DNA from: Moritella sp.
GTDB taxonomy: Bacteria > Pseudomonadota > Gammaproteobacteria > Enterobacterales > Moritellaceae
Length of the DNA stretch: 64,000 nucleotides
Assembly: GCF_013215705.1 (NCBI RefSeq)
Contig: NZ_JABSQR010000029.1
Coordinates: forward strand, 1 to 64,000
Direction: 5' to 3'
The notes under the pieces were generated by a model. The model made no database searches. It had not been told where the DNA came from and worked only from the letters and a program-made list of their open reading frames with translations. Below, in pieces: positions 1 through 8,226 of the stretch. A program made the translations under genes and the position numbers. Position 1 is the stretch's first letter. Each line of letters begins with the position of its first letter.

Positions 1-715
1 ATTCAAATTGGTATCAAATATAGCCCACCGAAGTCCCTAGAACAGCAGGCTATGCAATCTTTGGAAAGCAGCCGTCGCTTCCTATCTCGAAATTTAGTTT
101 CACTTGGTCAGCACATTAGAGGGTCACTCTTGGGTTACGGAGTTGCTAACCCCAAGGGTGAAAAAGGGTTGAAAGCATCAGTTCAAACTGTTTCAGATGG
201 AGAAACAAATATCCCTGCTAATGTCATCGGTGTGATGGCTATCCTTTGGGAGCAATACAAGCAGCTTAAAAATGAGTTGAAGGATTTTGAAAAAGAAAAA
301 AATGCTTTAACGCGACAAATTGAACCGTGCAAAAGGTTGATGAAAATTGAAGGTGTTGGCGAGGCCATTGCAGCTATGCTTTACACAACGTTAGGAGATG
401 GGAAACAGTTTAAAAATGGCCGTCAAGCTTCTGCGTTTGTTGGGCTTACACCGAAGCAACATAGTTCGGGTGGCAAAGTATTCATGATTGGTATTGATAA
501 GAATTACGGTCTCTGCTGTATCTAGGCGCAATGTCGCATCTTGGAAGGTTACCTGAAAAACCGAGAACGCAAAAAGATGCTTGGCTGCGTCAGATCGTTG
601 AACGGATTGGCTTCAAGAAAACGTGTATAGCACTGGCTAACAAAATTGTTAGAACTGCATGGGCAATACTTCGATATGAAACTGAATATAAACCTATTTT
701 ACTCGCAGCATAATG
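1..715 (+). pseudogene. IS110-family transposase, 3' part, frameshifted
   Basis: The frame is open from base 1, so the 5' part lies outside the window. The protein resembles the C-terminal half of IS110/IS116/IS902 transposases: a helical linker, then a DNA-binding/serine domain with GVGEAIA and the AFVGLTPKQ.SSGGK motif near 420-475. The frame ends at 525. The rest of the family sequence (ELRSLLYLGAMSH and the tail to a stop near 713) continues in another frame that opens at about 501. A small deletion near 498-503 is the simplest explanation, so the gene is inactive as written. IS110 elements lack clear terminal repeats, and I could not place the element's right end. Confidence 0.85.
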
Positions 716-846
716 ACCATAATAATTTAAAATTTTACAAAATGATGATGCATAAAAGGTAAGACCAACCTACTGAAAACCTGGCCAAAGTGTAATGCTA
801 GAAAAGCTGTTAAGCCGATAGGACGTAAGCGTCTGGGCAACACCAC

Positions 847-2389
847 CTAGCTACGCTTAATATTCCATGGCAGTAATGCGTCAATATCATTCGGGTTTTC
901 AGCAATCTGCTGTAAGCAGCTTGCGATATAATCATGCACGATGAGATTATTCGCTTTCGCTGTTTCAACCAAACTATATAAAATGGCACTCGCGTTAGCA
1001 CCTGTATTGGTGTACGAGAATAACCAGGCCTTACGCCCTATCACAAAGGGCTTTACTGCACGTTCTGCGCGATTATTGTCAATGCTCAATCGACCATCTT
1101 CAAGATAGCGCTGGAATTTTTCAAATTGGTTTAAGCTGTAGCTAATCGCTTCGCCAAGTTTGCTTTTGGGTGGGATTTTTCTTTGTGCTCGATGAGCCAG
1201 TCATATAATATTTTTACAATCGGCTTGGCTTGTGATTGCCGAATGGTAAATTTGTCTTCGACTGATTTTCCTTTAATGCGTTTTTCTATTCCATATAACT
1301 TACCAATTAAATTTAATGCGACATCCACTTTCCCTGTTTTCTTTTTGCTTTGTACCTTTTTAACATCGATGAATTTACGGCGGATATGCGCAAGACAGGC
1401 AACCAATGTTGCTTGCGTTGATTCATAAGCTTTATATCCATCAACGTGCATGTAACCTTGGTAACCATCAAGAAAATCGATCGTACATTGGGCTCTACGA
1501 CTATTGTGATAATCGAATAACACTATATTGGTGTTACTGCCTAATGCATCTGTTCCACAGCAATATACCCACATATAGCTTGTCGCTTTTTCTGCTTTGA
1601 TTACTTTTAGTGGCGTCTCGTCCGCATGTATACTTGGCTCTGCGATCAATGTTTTTTTCAAGCGCATGTATAAAGGTTCAAGTAATGTTGCGGAACGTAA
1701 TATCCAGCTCGACATTGTTTGCCGACTCAACGTGATGCCGATGTCACTCAACATTGTTTCTTGTCGATAAAGCGGTAAACCAAATTGATATTTACAGGTG
1801 ATGATTTGGCTCAACAAGCTCGCGGTAGCAATACTTTTAGGGATTGGTGTCGCTGGCATCGGGGCCGTTTTCACATCACTTTCAATCCCATTTTTTCACA
1901 ATGTCGGCAGGTATACTTCGGGCGAATGGTTTTGATAACTTTAATATGAGCGGGGACAAATTCAAGGCTTTCGCTGCTACTTTCGCCCATTTTATGTAAA
2001 GGATTTCTGCAACAATCACATATTTTATCCGTGTCATCAATATCAATGATAACGTCTTTTCGTGGGAGTTCTGGCGGTAGTGGTTTACGCTTTGGTTTTA
2101 CTTTTTTTTCTGTTTCGCTCTCGGGTGTGACGCTTGTTAATATTTGGTTGTCTTGTTCATCAAGCGTGACTTCGGCTTCATTGAAAATTTCATCGGCACC
2201 AGGCATTTTTTCTGATTTTTTGCCGTATTCGTTAGCCAGTTTTATATTATAACGTTCGAGTAATTCTTGATAAATAGCGTCTTTTTCATTGAGCTCTTCA
2301 TCTTTTTTGATGATGACAGCCTGCAACTCAAGCAGCATTTTCTTGAGTTGTTCAGGGTCGTCTGGTAATAAGTTCGCATCAAGTTTCAT
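847..2389 (-). pseudogene. tnpC: IS66 transposase TnpC, two frameshifts
   Basis: This is the DDE-type transposase of IS66, here in three frames. The N-terminal segment (2389-1871) carries the coiled-coil region and a CxxC zinc-binding part (CDCC, CRHCEK). The central segment (about 1895-1131) carries the DDE domain, including IHADETP, MHVDGYKAYE and CLAHIRRKF. The C-terminal segment (about 1170-847) has SIDNNRAERAVKPFVIGRK. The first break is at the T6 run 1891-1896, where one more base would restore KNGIESDVKTAP. The second is near 1164-1170 (TTTTGGG), where one more base would restore HPKSKLGEAI. Both are at homopolymers, so mutation or sequencing error are both possible. Confidence 0.9.
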
Positions 2390-2497
2390 CTGCTCATTTT
2401 AGCAAATTTATCAAAATGATACCGCATTTGACGGTAATGAGTATAAAGGGGGTGCGTCAACGATCGTTGACTACTAGATATGACAATTTCAATCGCG

Positions 2498-2845
2498 TTA
2501 GATCATCGATTGATACTGTAACTCTTGGTGACCAAGCACATCAAATCCTGATAGCAGCCACTTAAATTGTTCATCCGTTAATTCAAATTCATTGCAATCG
2601 ATGTTACTCGGCCATTTGAACTTTTGCTTTTCGAGGCGTTTATACCAAAGCGCAAAACCAGTCTTATCCCAATACAATATTTTTAGTTTGTCTTTGGCTT
2701 TATTGCAAAATACAAACAGTTCTCCCGTGTAAGCGTTACGATTAAGCTCATCTTCAACAATGGCTGCTAACCCATTTATTGATTTACGAAAATCGACGAA
2801 ATCACGATGTAAAAAAACGGCGGATGGTTTAATAAAGAGTTTCAT
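2498..2845 (-). CDS. tnpB: IS66 accessory protein TnpB
   Basis: At 115 aa this is the usual length for the IS66 TnpB (Orf2) family. It has the family pattern VFLHRDFVDFRKSINGLAA near the N-terminus, LFVFCNKAKDKLKILYWD in the middle and GFALWYKRLEKQKF after it. TnpB is needed for IS66 transposition, but its biochemical role is poorly defined. The start overlaps the tnpA stop (TAATG), which suggests translational coupling. The frame is intact, although tnpC downstream is broken. Confidence 0.95.
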   Translation of the reverse strand: MKLFIKPSAVFLHRDFVDFRKSINGLAAIVEDELNRNAYTGELFVFCNKAKDKLKILYWDKTGFALWYKRLEKQKFKWPSNIDCNEFELTDEQFKWLLSGFDVLGHQELQYQSMI

Positions 2846-3144
2846 TAGCTTAACTCACGCAGTATTTGAGCCAAGTATGTCGCGGGTGTTGCTGCAGGAA
2901 AACTGACGTTTGCCTTACCAACCGTGAGTGTGATTGATGGCTGCTGCTCTTCAATAAATTCTATCTGCTGGGTCACTTTAGCGCGAACAAAGCTGTTGGA
3001 TGTTAAGCCTAGTTTTTTCTTGAAAGCGTAGAAACTGGAGCTTGGCAATTGATGTTGTTGGCAGTAATCGGATATCGTTAAACCACTGGTTTGTTGATTT
3101 TGTATTAGGGTCTGCCATTGTGTTTCGTTACGCGTTATTTTCAT
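2845..3144 (-). CDS. tnpA: IS66 accessory protein TnpA
   Basis: This 99-aa protein is the first gene of the IS66 operon. It has an N-terminal helix-turn-helix-like region (WQTLIQNQQTSGLTISDYC, then a serine-rich turn SSFYAFKKKLGL) typical of IS66 TnpA/Orf1. The C-terminal part (ITLTVGKANVSFP) is the usual beta-rich tail. The gene starts about 80 bp inside the right terminal repeat and its stop overlaps the tnpB start. It is likely a DNA-binding accessory protein, and it looks intact. Confidence 0.92.
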   Translation of the reverse strand: MKITRNETQWQTLIQNQQTSGLTISDYCQQHQLPSSSFYAFKKKLGLTSNSFVRAKVTQQIEFIEEQQPSITLTVGKANVSFPAATPATYLAQILRELS

Positions 3145-3349
3145 TGTTATTTCCTTTTGTTTGACTTGGAAGTAACATAACTGAGATCAGAAATTAGATG
3201 AAGGTGTTGTTGGCCAGACGCTTACAGTGTTCGGGTGCCAAGTGTGGCTACACGTTCATTGTTGATCTGTTATTGATTGGACGAGTTCGGAAAATGCTAG
3301 TGGAAAGACAGTGAGAATTGTTTGGATAGGCCTGATGGAAGAGGTTAGT

Positions 3350-3380
3350 TAGGCATATTGACTTGAGAGCAATATGCCTA
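3350..3380 (-). terminator. Hairpin downstream of the Sel1/DUF2971 gene
   Basis: TAGGCATATTG (3350-3360) and CAATATGCCTA (3370-3380) form a perfect 11-bp stem with a 9-nt loop. It lies just past the stop of the minus-strand gene at 3389. No clear U-run follows on the minus strand, so it may be an mRNA-stabilising hairpin instead of a true intrinsic terminator. The stretch 3226-3349 holds nothing else I recognise. Confidence 0.5.
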
Positions 3381-3388
3381 GTGTTCAC

Positions 3389-5416
3389 TTATCGATAGTT
3401 GACGTCAGAAAATACAACGCTTGTTGTGTCTCCAAAGCCATTTTTCTTCAACCGATATCTCAAATTCCATAATGCAACCCGCCTATCTTGTACTTTAGGA
3501 CCAATAACAATTTTTGATGACGCATTTTTAAATAAGAATGGTGTTGTTTCACAATATAGTCGCCCAGGCTTTCTCTCGTCTAGTTTTACGTCATCTAAAG
3601 ACATTGCTTGAATTACACGGACTTCTCTTTCTGTTGAATATTGTTCATCCTTATATAGATACATAACTTCTAACAAAGTGGCATATAATACGTAATAGAT
3701 TTCATTTTTAGCCACTTCATTAAGTTTTGATAATTTATCCTCAATTTTTTTTAAGGGGATATTTAATCTTTCAATTGTTTTTAATTTATTTTTATCGTCA
3801 TAGAAAACATGGAATAAAATAGGAGGTGTATTTGGTTGAGTATTAAGGTGATTTTTTTGTATATCATTCATATCTATATGTTTTGCAAAGGTATCTAGAG
3901 TTTGCCGGCTAGAAATTTCTTCTATACCACCGCTTGGGAAAGTCGTGACAATACTAAAGCCGTCACCGTCATTACCATATGCGCGCCATAGGTCTAAACG
4001 GTCAGATGATTCAGTAAAATAAAGTGAGTAGATAGATGGAGGCACTGAATTAATTGTGTTCGTTTCATTTGAAAAGATGGTATTTTCAAAAATATCATTT
4101 AAAAATACATTAGAGTTTTCTGAACTAGTACTTTTGACATTCATCAATGAACGTCCTTCAGTTGGGTCATTCATATAATCTACATTATACAGTCTTAGTA
4201 CATTATTTTCTTTAGCTGTTTCCGGGATAATATTTTCAATAGCAGGCCACGAGGTAAAATGAGCTAGAGGAGACTTTTTAGTGTAAATATGACGTTCTTT
4301 GATAGCCCTAATGGTATCTTCTAATTCTAAGAAGTTGTCTTCTAATTTATCTAATTTATCTAATTTATTAAATAATTGGGCGATTAATTTATGCGGCATA
4401 TGCAAAGCAGCCCTAGCATGACCTTTACCTGCAGCTTCAGTAAATAAGCTTATTGATTTTTTTCTGTCTTTAAGAATATCGTCATGGCTATATATTAGGG
4501 CAAGGTTATAAATGGCATCTAAATTATCTAAGGTGCTGGCTTGCTGTAATAAATCAACAGCTTGATCCATGTTTTTAATTACGCCATTACCATTTCTATA
4601 CATTCCGGCAAGAGTATTCATGGCATTTGAATTACCTAACTTGACGGCTTGCTGGAATAACTTTACAGCTTTCTTTAGATCCTTTGAGATGCCGTCACCA
4701 TTTTTATACATCACAGCAAGGTTATTTGTGGCATTTGAATTATTTAATTTTGCACCTTGCTGGCACAGAGCGAATGCTTTGTCTAGATTCTGCTCAACAC
4801 CCTCACCATCCTTATACATCATGGCGAGGTTATTTATGGCTTCGTCATAACCTAAGTCCATAGATTTTTGGTAAAATACGGCCGCCTGTTGTAAGTCTTG
4901 CTCGAAGTAATCCCCAGTTTGATACATCACAGCAAGATTATAAGCAGCTTTTGCATTACCTAGGTCCACTGATTTTTGGAGCAGAATGGCTGCTTTTTGC
5001 TTATTTTTTTCAATGTGTATGCCGTCATAATTCATTAAAGCAAGGTTATACGCTGCGGTTGGATGATTAGCATCAACGGATTGCTGTAATAATTGAGCTG
5101 ATTTTTTCATGTCTAACGGTACACTATCTGCTTTAAAGTACATTTCAGCCAGATCGTAAGCTGCATTTCCATTACCTGCATCAGCAGCTTGTTGTAATAG
5201 CATAACTGCTTTTTCCGTGTCTTTTTTGACCCCATCACCATTTTTATACATAAAAGCAAGATTATTAATGGCAAATTTATAGCCTGCGTTAGCAGCTTCC
5301 TCAAATAACTCGGCTGCCTTTTCCTTATTTTTCTTGACGTCAGTACCGAAGTAGTAATTTATAGCAAGATCAAAAATTTCTTTTGCACTCATGTTACTGG
5401 TTCCATTACCACTCAT
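3389..5416 (-). CDS. Sel1-repeat protein with C-terminal DUF2971 domain
   Basis: The protein has 675 aa. Residues of about 10-340 are some nine Sel1/TPR-like repeats of 36 residues, with the recurring AAxNLAxMYxxGxGVxKD pattern. A short charged, coiled-coil-prone linker (about 345-375) follows, with a small in-frame LDK repeat. The C-terminal 300 residues match DUF2971: HFTSWPA, LRLYNVDYMNDPTEG, SLYFTESSDRLDLWRAYGNDGDGF, EREVRVI and KIVIGPKVQDRR. Sel1 repeats are protein-interaction solenoids. DUF2971 has no established biochemistry that I can name. There is no signal peptide, so it is probably cytosolic. It sits alone in the mobile island between an IS66 and phage debris, which suggests an accessory or defence-like cargo gene, but that role is inference. 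Confidence 0.8.
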   Translation of the reverse strand: MSGNGTSNMSAKEIFDLAINYYFGTDVKKNKEKAAELFEEAANAGYKFAINNLAFMYKNGDGVKKDTEKAVMLLQQAADAGNGNAAYDLAEMYFKADSVPLDMKKSAQLLQQSVDANHPTAAYNLALMNYDGIHIEKNKQKAAILLQKSVDLGNAKAAYNLAVMYQTGDYFEQDLQQAAVFYQKSMDLGYDEAINNLAMMYKDGEGVEQNLDKAFALCQQGAKLNNSNATNNLAVMYKNGDGISKDLKKAVKLFQQAVKLGNSNAMNTLAGMYRNGNGVIKNMDQAVDLLQQASTLDNLDAIYNLALIYSHDDILKDRKKSISLFTEAAGKGHARAALHMPHKLIAQLFNKLDKLDKLEDNFLELEDTIRAIKERHIYTKKSPLAHFTSWPAIENIIPETAKENNVLRLYNVDYMNDPTEGRSLMNVKSTSSENSNVFLNDIFENTIFSNETNTINSVPPSIYSLYFTESSDRLDLWRAYGNDGDGFSIVTTFPSGGIEEISSRQTLDTFAKHIDMNDIQKNHLNTQPNTPPILFHVFYDDKNKLKTIERLNIPLKKIEDKLSKLNEVAKNEIYYVLYATLLEVMYLYKDEQYSTEREVRVIQAMSLDDVKLDERKPGRLYCETTPFLFKNASSKIVIGPKVQDRRVALWNLRYRLKKNGFGDTTSVVFSDVNYR
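4341..4367. repeat. 9-bp tandem repeat, three copies, in-frame in the coding region
   Basis: TCTAATTTA is repeated three times head to tail inside the Sel1/DUF2971 gene. On the coding strand it encodes the repeated Leu-Asp-Lys triplet in the linker between the two domains. Because the unit is a multiple of three, copy-number changes would alter linker length without breaking the frame. Confidence 0.75.
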
Positions 5417-5723
5417 TCTTTATATCATCCGATGTATAATTTTAATTTTATTTCAATAGCTTGAATTATATATTAAATGTGTTCGCGCACCAATAGGATT
5501 CACTCCTCTTCGCCTACCGCGTTTTCGCAATTTTTTTGCGTTTTTGACATGACGATGGACACGCTGATATTGCTCAAGCCTTATTTATAAAGGATCTTAA
5601 CGATCATTTAAGGATCGCTAATGTCAAAGTTGTGACATTGTTTGCCACTAAATGACAGACCACTCAGGTTTATCTAAGCGATAAACATTAATTTGCCCCA
5701 ATCAGTTAAGTGATGTTAATTTT
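5417..5723. other. Intergenic region between divergent accessory genes
   Basis: These 307 bp separate the Sel1/DUF2971 gene (minus) from the PapB-like gene (plus). They are AT-rich, with short related words near 5588-5622 (aaggatc, cgatca, aaggatcg) that form overlapping half-sites. No gene, tRNA or clear promoter pair was found. The region should hold promoters for both flanking genes. Confidence 0.4.
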
Positions 5724-5978
5724 ATGAAGTTTTTAACGAAAGGTTTAGAGCCTGAAAAACGAATCAATCTGCTTTTACAGTTAACCAAAATTGGTAGTGA
5801 AAATATTAAAAGTGCATTGGTTGACCATCTAACTAAAGGATTAGCTGAAAATGATGCAGCCATGTTGAATGATGTATCACAACAGAACTTTAACCGGGCA
5901 TTAAAGCGATTGAATGGTGTTGCTGGTGTTGTTGAGCAGATTAAAGAGATGGATTGGAATGATAAAGTAAACGCTTGA
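5724..5978 (+). CDS. PapB-like small transcriptional regulator
   Basis: This 84-aa, mostly helical protein resembles the PapB/FaeA adhesin regulator family. A first helix region (LLLQLTKIGSENIKSALVDHL) is followed by TKGLAENDAAMLNDVSQQNFNRALKRLN, which fits a helix-turn-helix in which NDVSQQNFNRALKRL would be the recognition part. PapB-type proteins bind AT-rich DNA in oligomers and control fimbrial or conjugative operons. No fimbrial genes are nearby. The next gene downstream is the small unknown gene at 6090. A phage or plasmid regulator is an alternative. The family call rests on pattern similarity only. Confidence 0.55.
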   Translation: MKFLTKGLEPEKRINLLLQLTKIGSENIKSALVDHLTKGLAENDAAMLNDVSQQNFNRALKRLNGVAGVVEQIKEMDWNDKVNA

Positions 5979-6027
5979 TTTATTATTAAAAATAATTATA
6001 GTTGCAGGGTCGCAAAAACGATTTAGA

Positions 6028-6070
6028 TCACTCGGCCTTTATCAGGGCGAGTGACATCCTTATAAAGGCC
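6028..6070 (+). promoter_or_regulatory. Interlocked perfect stems (pseudoknot-capable leader)
   Basis: TCACTCG (6028-6034) pairs with CGAGTGA (6048-6054). GGCCTTTAT (6034-6042), lying in that loop, pairs with ATAAAGGCC (6062-6070). Both stems are perfect (7 and 9 bp). They interlock, so they can form an H-type pseudoknot or switch between two hairpins. They end 19 nt before the start codon of the gene at 6090, and a GAGG ribosome site lies at 6077-6080. This suggests leader-mediated control of that gene. Confidence 0.45.
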
Positions 6071-6370
6071 ATTTTATGAGGACAGTACGATGCTTGAAGT
6101 AGTAAACAACTCACCATATTCAAAAAAAGCCTATAGTGAAAAAATAATAGAATGGCTATTTAAAGAAAAGAGAATATCAGGGCCCACTAAAATACATGGT
6201 TCTAAGTTATTTTCAGGTGTGAGAGCTCAACTAAACTGTAATTATCATTATTTGTTTATTGCAAGTAATGGCGATTACCTTTTTTTTCATAAAGATAGGA
6301 TAAAAGAAGTTTTTAGTGACGATATTTATTGGCAGATAAATCATAAAGAAACTGGATATGAGTATTCATC

Positions 6371-7665
6371 GGCCCTGTAAATGATTCTGTGTAATTACAG
6401 TTTTAGAGATGATCTTTTAATCGGTCTTCAAATTCAATGATAAAACGATTCATCGCTGCTTTCCAGTTATGGATCGGCATTGACCATTTTTTTGAAGCTG
6501 AACGGATCGCCAAATACACTACTTTTTTAGCTGAATCATCGCTTGGAAATACCTTCCTGTTCTTAACTGCTTTACGAATAACGCTATTGAGCGATTCAAT
6601 GGCATTCGTTGTGTAAATTGCTTTTCTGATATCCTTAGGATATCTGAAAAACGTATTTAGATTCTCCCAATTACTAATCCATGACTTTGATATTTATCAT
6701 CCCAACGTTCTGAAAATGCATCTCGTTCCATTAAGGCTATATCTTCAGTATCTGCCTGATAAATTCGCTTAAGATTTGCGGTTACTGCTTTATAGTCTTT
6801 CCAGGATACAAATCTAAGTGAATTTCTAATCATATGTACGATACAAAGCTGAATATGGGTTTCTGGATAAACTGTGTTAATTGCATCTGGAAAGCCTTTC
6901 AGGCCATCTACACACGCGATTAGGATATCCTCAACACCACGATTTTGTAATTCTGTTAATACATTCAGCCAAAATTTAGCGCCTTCATTCTCAGCGAACC
7001 ACAAGCCTAACAGTTCTTTTTCACCGTCAAGATTGATGGCTAAAGCGAGAAATACGGCTTTGTTAATGACGCGATTGTCTTGACGTATTTTAACTACAAT
7101 ACAATCTAAATAAACGATAGGATAGATGCTATCTAGCGGTCGATTTTGCCACTCGTTAACTTCTTCCATTACAGCGTTGGTTACTTTGGATATCAGGGTT
7201 GGAGAAATCTCTGCGTTGTACATTTCTTTAAAGGAATCAACAATATCGCGGGTTGTCATCCCTCGGGCGTAAAGGCTCAGGATCTTATCATCCATCGACG
7301 TAAAACGTGTTTGGTTTTTCTTCACCAGCTGAGGTTCGAAGCTACCTTCACGGTCTCTTGGCGTATCAAGTTGAAATTGACCATCTTCAGTTTTTAGCGT
7401 CTTGGAAGTATGACCATTCCTATAATTTATTGAAGAGTCTTTTTGGTTTTTTTCATAACCAAGGTGCTCGTCTAACTCTGCATTGAGCGCTGCTTCAACG
7501 GTGATCTTAGTTAACATTTGACTAAAATCGAGTAGATCTTGTTGGGATTTCAAGCCTTTTGCGGCTTCCTTTGCAAAGGCTTCAAGTTCTTGCTTTGTCA
7601 TAATTACCTATCCTTAATATGATTAAGTTAATAATAGGTAATTACACAGATTTCGGGACAGGGCC
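6371..7665 (-). mobile_element. IS256-family insertion sequence with 8-bp target duplication
   Basis: The left end starts GGCCCTGT at 6371 and the right end is its inverse ending at 7665. A further shared block CTGTGTAATTAC lies about 16 bases inside each end. The element is flanked by the perfect direct repeat TATTCATC (6363-6370 and 7666-7673), as expected for IS256-family transposition. The single internal gene is a broken mutator-type transposase. The intact duplication means the flanks have not been rearranged since insertion. Confidence 0.95.
6403..7601 (-). pseudogene. IS256-family (mutator-type) transposase, frameshifted
   Basis: The main frame (7601-6657, 314 aa) has the IS256 signature: LGYEKN...YRNGH near the N-terminus, the DDE domain with YLDCIVVKIR and ACVDGLKGFP, and QLCIVHMIRNSLRFV. 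It then runs into a stop after WDDKYQ. The remaining C-terminus (ISKSWISNWENLNTFF through TTNAIESLNS to FEDRLKDHL) is present in another frame down to TAA at 6403-6405. Relative to the family pattern KYPQISKSW, about 10 nt are missing near 6687-6697, at a place where a short AAATATC repeat could cause slippage. The catalytic Glu in the C-terminal part is therefore out of frame. Confidence 0.9.
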
Positions 7666-7748
7666 TATTCATCGTTTTCACCACGTTATCTTAGGTTGCA
7701 TACAAAAATTGATCAAGCGTGTTTTAGTTTAGTTAATTAAATTAAACG

Positions 7749-7773
7749 ACAGCACTGCCCAACGCAGTGCTGT
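7749..7773 (-). terminator. Terminator of the phage head/holin operon
   Basis: ACAGCACTGC and GCAGTGCTGT form a perfect 10-bp stem with a 5-nt loop. Read on the minus strand, the stem follows the stop of the last phage gene by 3 nt and is followed by an AT-rich run (cgtttaatttaatt). It is a likely transcription end for the five-gene minus-strand cluster. Confidence 0.65.
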
Positions 7774-7776
7774 GTA

Positions 7777-8226
7777 CTAACCCTTAACCTTGTCTCCCTT
7801 CATCCCCCAGAACGCCCTAAACAATCGCATTAACCCCAGCGTTGAAACAGCAATCCCCACAATTACAAATTCAAAGTACCAGGGCGCGCCTTTATAACCC
7901 ATCGCCTGCCAACCATCAGCCATATACGGCTGCAGCTGTGGCACAAAGTGGGCAATGAATAATCCTAAAAACACCGTAATAATAATTTCATCCATTATCG
8001 ATTCGCGCCGGTTCTTCAACACCTGCAGATCATAATCAGCGTCGTTACCTTCCTGGTTAGCCAAGCGTTTAGCTTCCGCATCCAACTTGGCCAACTTAAG
8101 GTTACCTTCTGCAGTCGCAATCGATGCCGCCATTTCTGCCGCAATACGTTTACGCTCGCGATAGCTCCCCGACAAATCTGCAATCGGTGCCGAAATAAAA
8201 CTAAATAACGAAGTAAGCCAACTCAT
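7777..8226 (-). CDS. Phage holin-like protein (3TM/GTA-holin type)
   Basis: This 149-aa protein has an amphipathic N-terminus (WLTSLFSFISAPIADL), a charged helical segment (about residues 22-75) and two clear membrane segments: ITVFLGLFIAHFV and YFEFVIVGIAVSTLGLM. The layout matches the family of three-segment phage holins that includes GTA release proteins. Holins make lethal membrane lesions at the end of a phage cycle. The start overlaps the stop of the preceding gene (ATGA). It is the last gene of the minus-strand phage cluster. The family assignment is by layout, not by a signature motif. Confidence 0.6.
   Translation of the reverse strand: MSWLTSLFSFISAPIADLSGSYRERKRIAAEMAASIATAEGNLKLAKLDAEAKRLANQEGNDADYDLQVLKNRRESIMDEIIITVFLGLFIAHFVPQLQPYMADGWQAMGYKGAPWYFEFVIVGIAVSTLGLMRLFRAFWGMKGDKVKG

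Larger units (their letters stand above)
825..3225 (-). mobile_element. IS66-family insertion sequence with matching terminal inverted repeats
   Basis: Both ends begin GTAAGCGTCTGG reading inward. The left end is at 825. The right end is read on the minus strand from 3225. About 20 of the first 24 bases match between the ends, and the GTAAGCG start is typical of IS66. The element holds tnpA, tnpB and tnpC in the usual order on the minus strand. IS66 normally makes an 8-bp target duplication, but the flanks differ (gataggac on the left, agtgttcg on the right). The copy may therefore have recombined with another one or its flanks may have been rearranged after insertion. Confidence 0.9.
6090..7740 (+). 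pseudogene. Small hypothetical gene split by an IS256-family insertion
   Basis: The present frame (6090-6380, 96 aa) starts at an ATG with a GAGG site 9 nt upstream, and its stop codon lies inside the IS terminal repeat (GGCCCTGTAA). Removing the element and one copy of its 8-bp target duplication joins 6370 to 7674 in frame. It restores a protein of about 115 aa ending FSPRYLRLHTKIDQACFSLVN at a TAA (7738-7740). Only the last 20 or so residues are displaced, so the truncated product may still be made. I do not recognise the protein. It is small, soluble-looking and rich in Tyr, Phe and Lys, and it follows the PapB-like gene on the same strand. Confidence 0.75.

Noticed and set aside
1880-1900. 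Programmed -1 frameshifting in IS66 tnpC
   Set aside because: The A6 tract lacks an in-frame X XXY YYZ slippery heptamer and a second frameshift is needed further on. Mutation or sequencing error is simpler.
817-3233. 8-bp target duplication around the IS66 element
   Set aside because: The flanking octamers (gataggac and agtgttcg) do not match, so no duplication can be claimed.
4569-4850. 93-aa frame antisense to the Sel1 repeats
   Set aside because: Its apparent internal repeats (PSPFLYI.ARLF) simply mirror the Sel1 repeat periodicity on the other strand.
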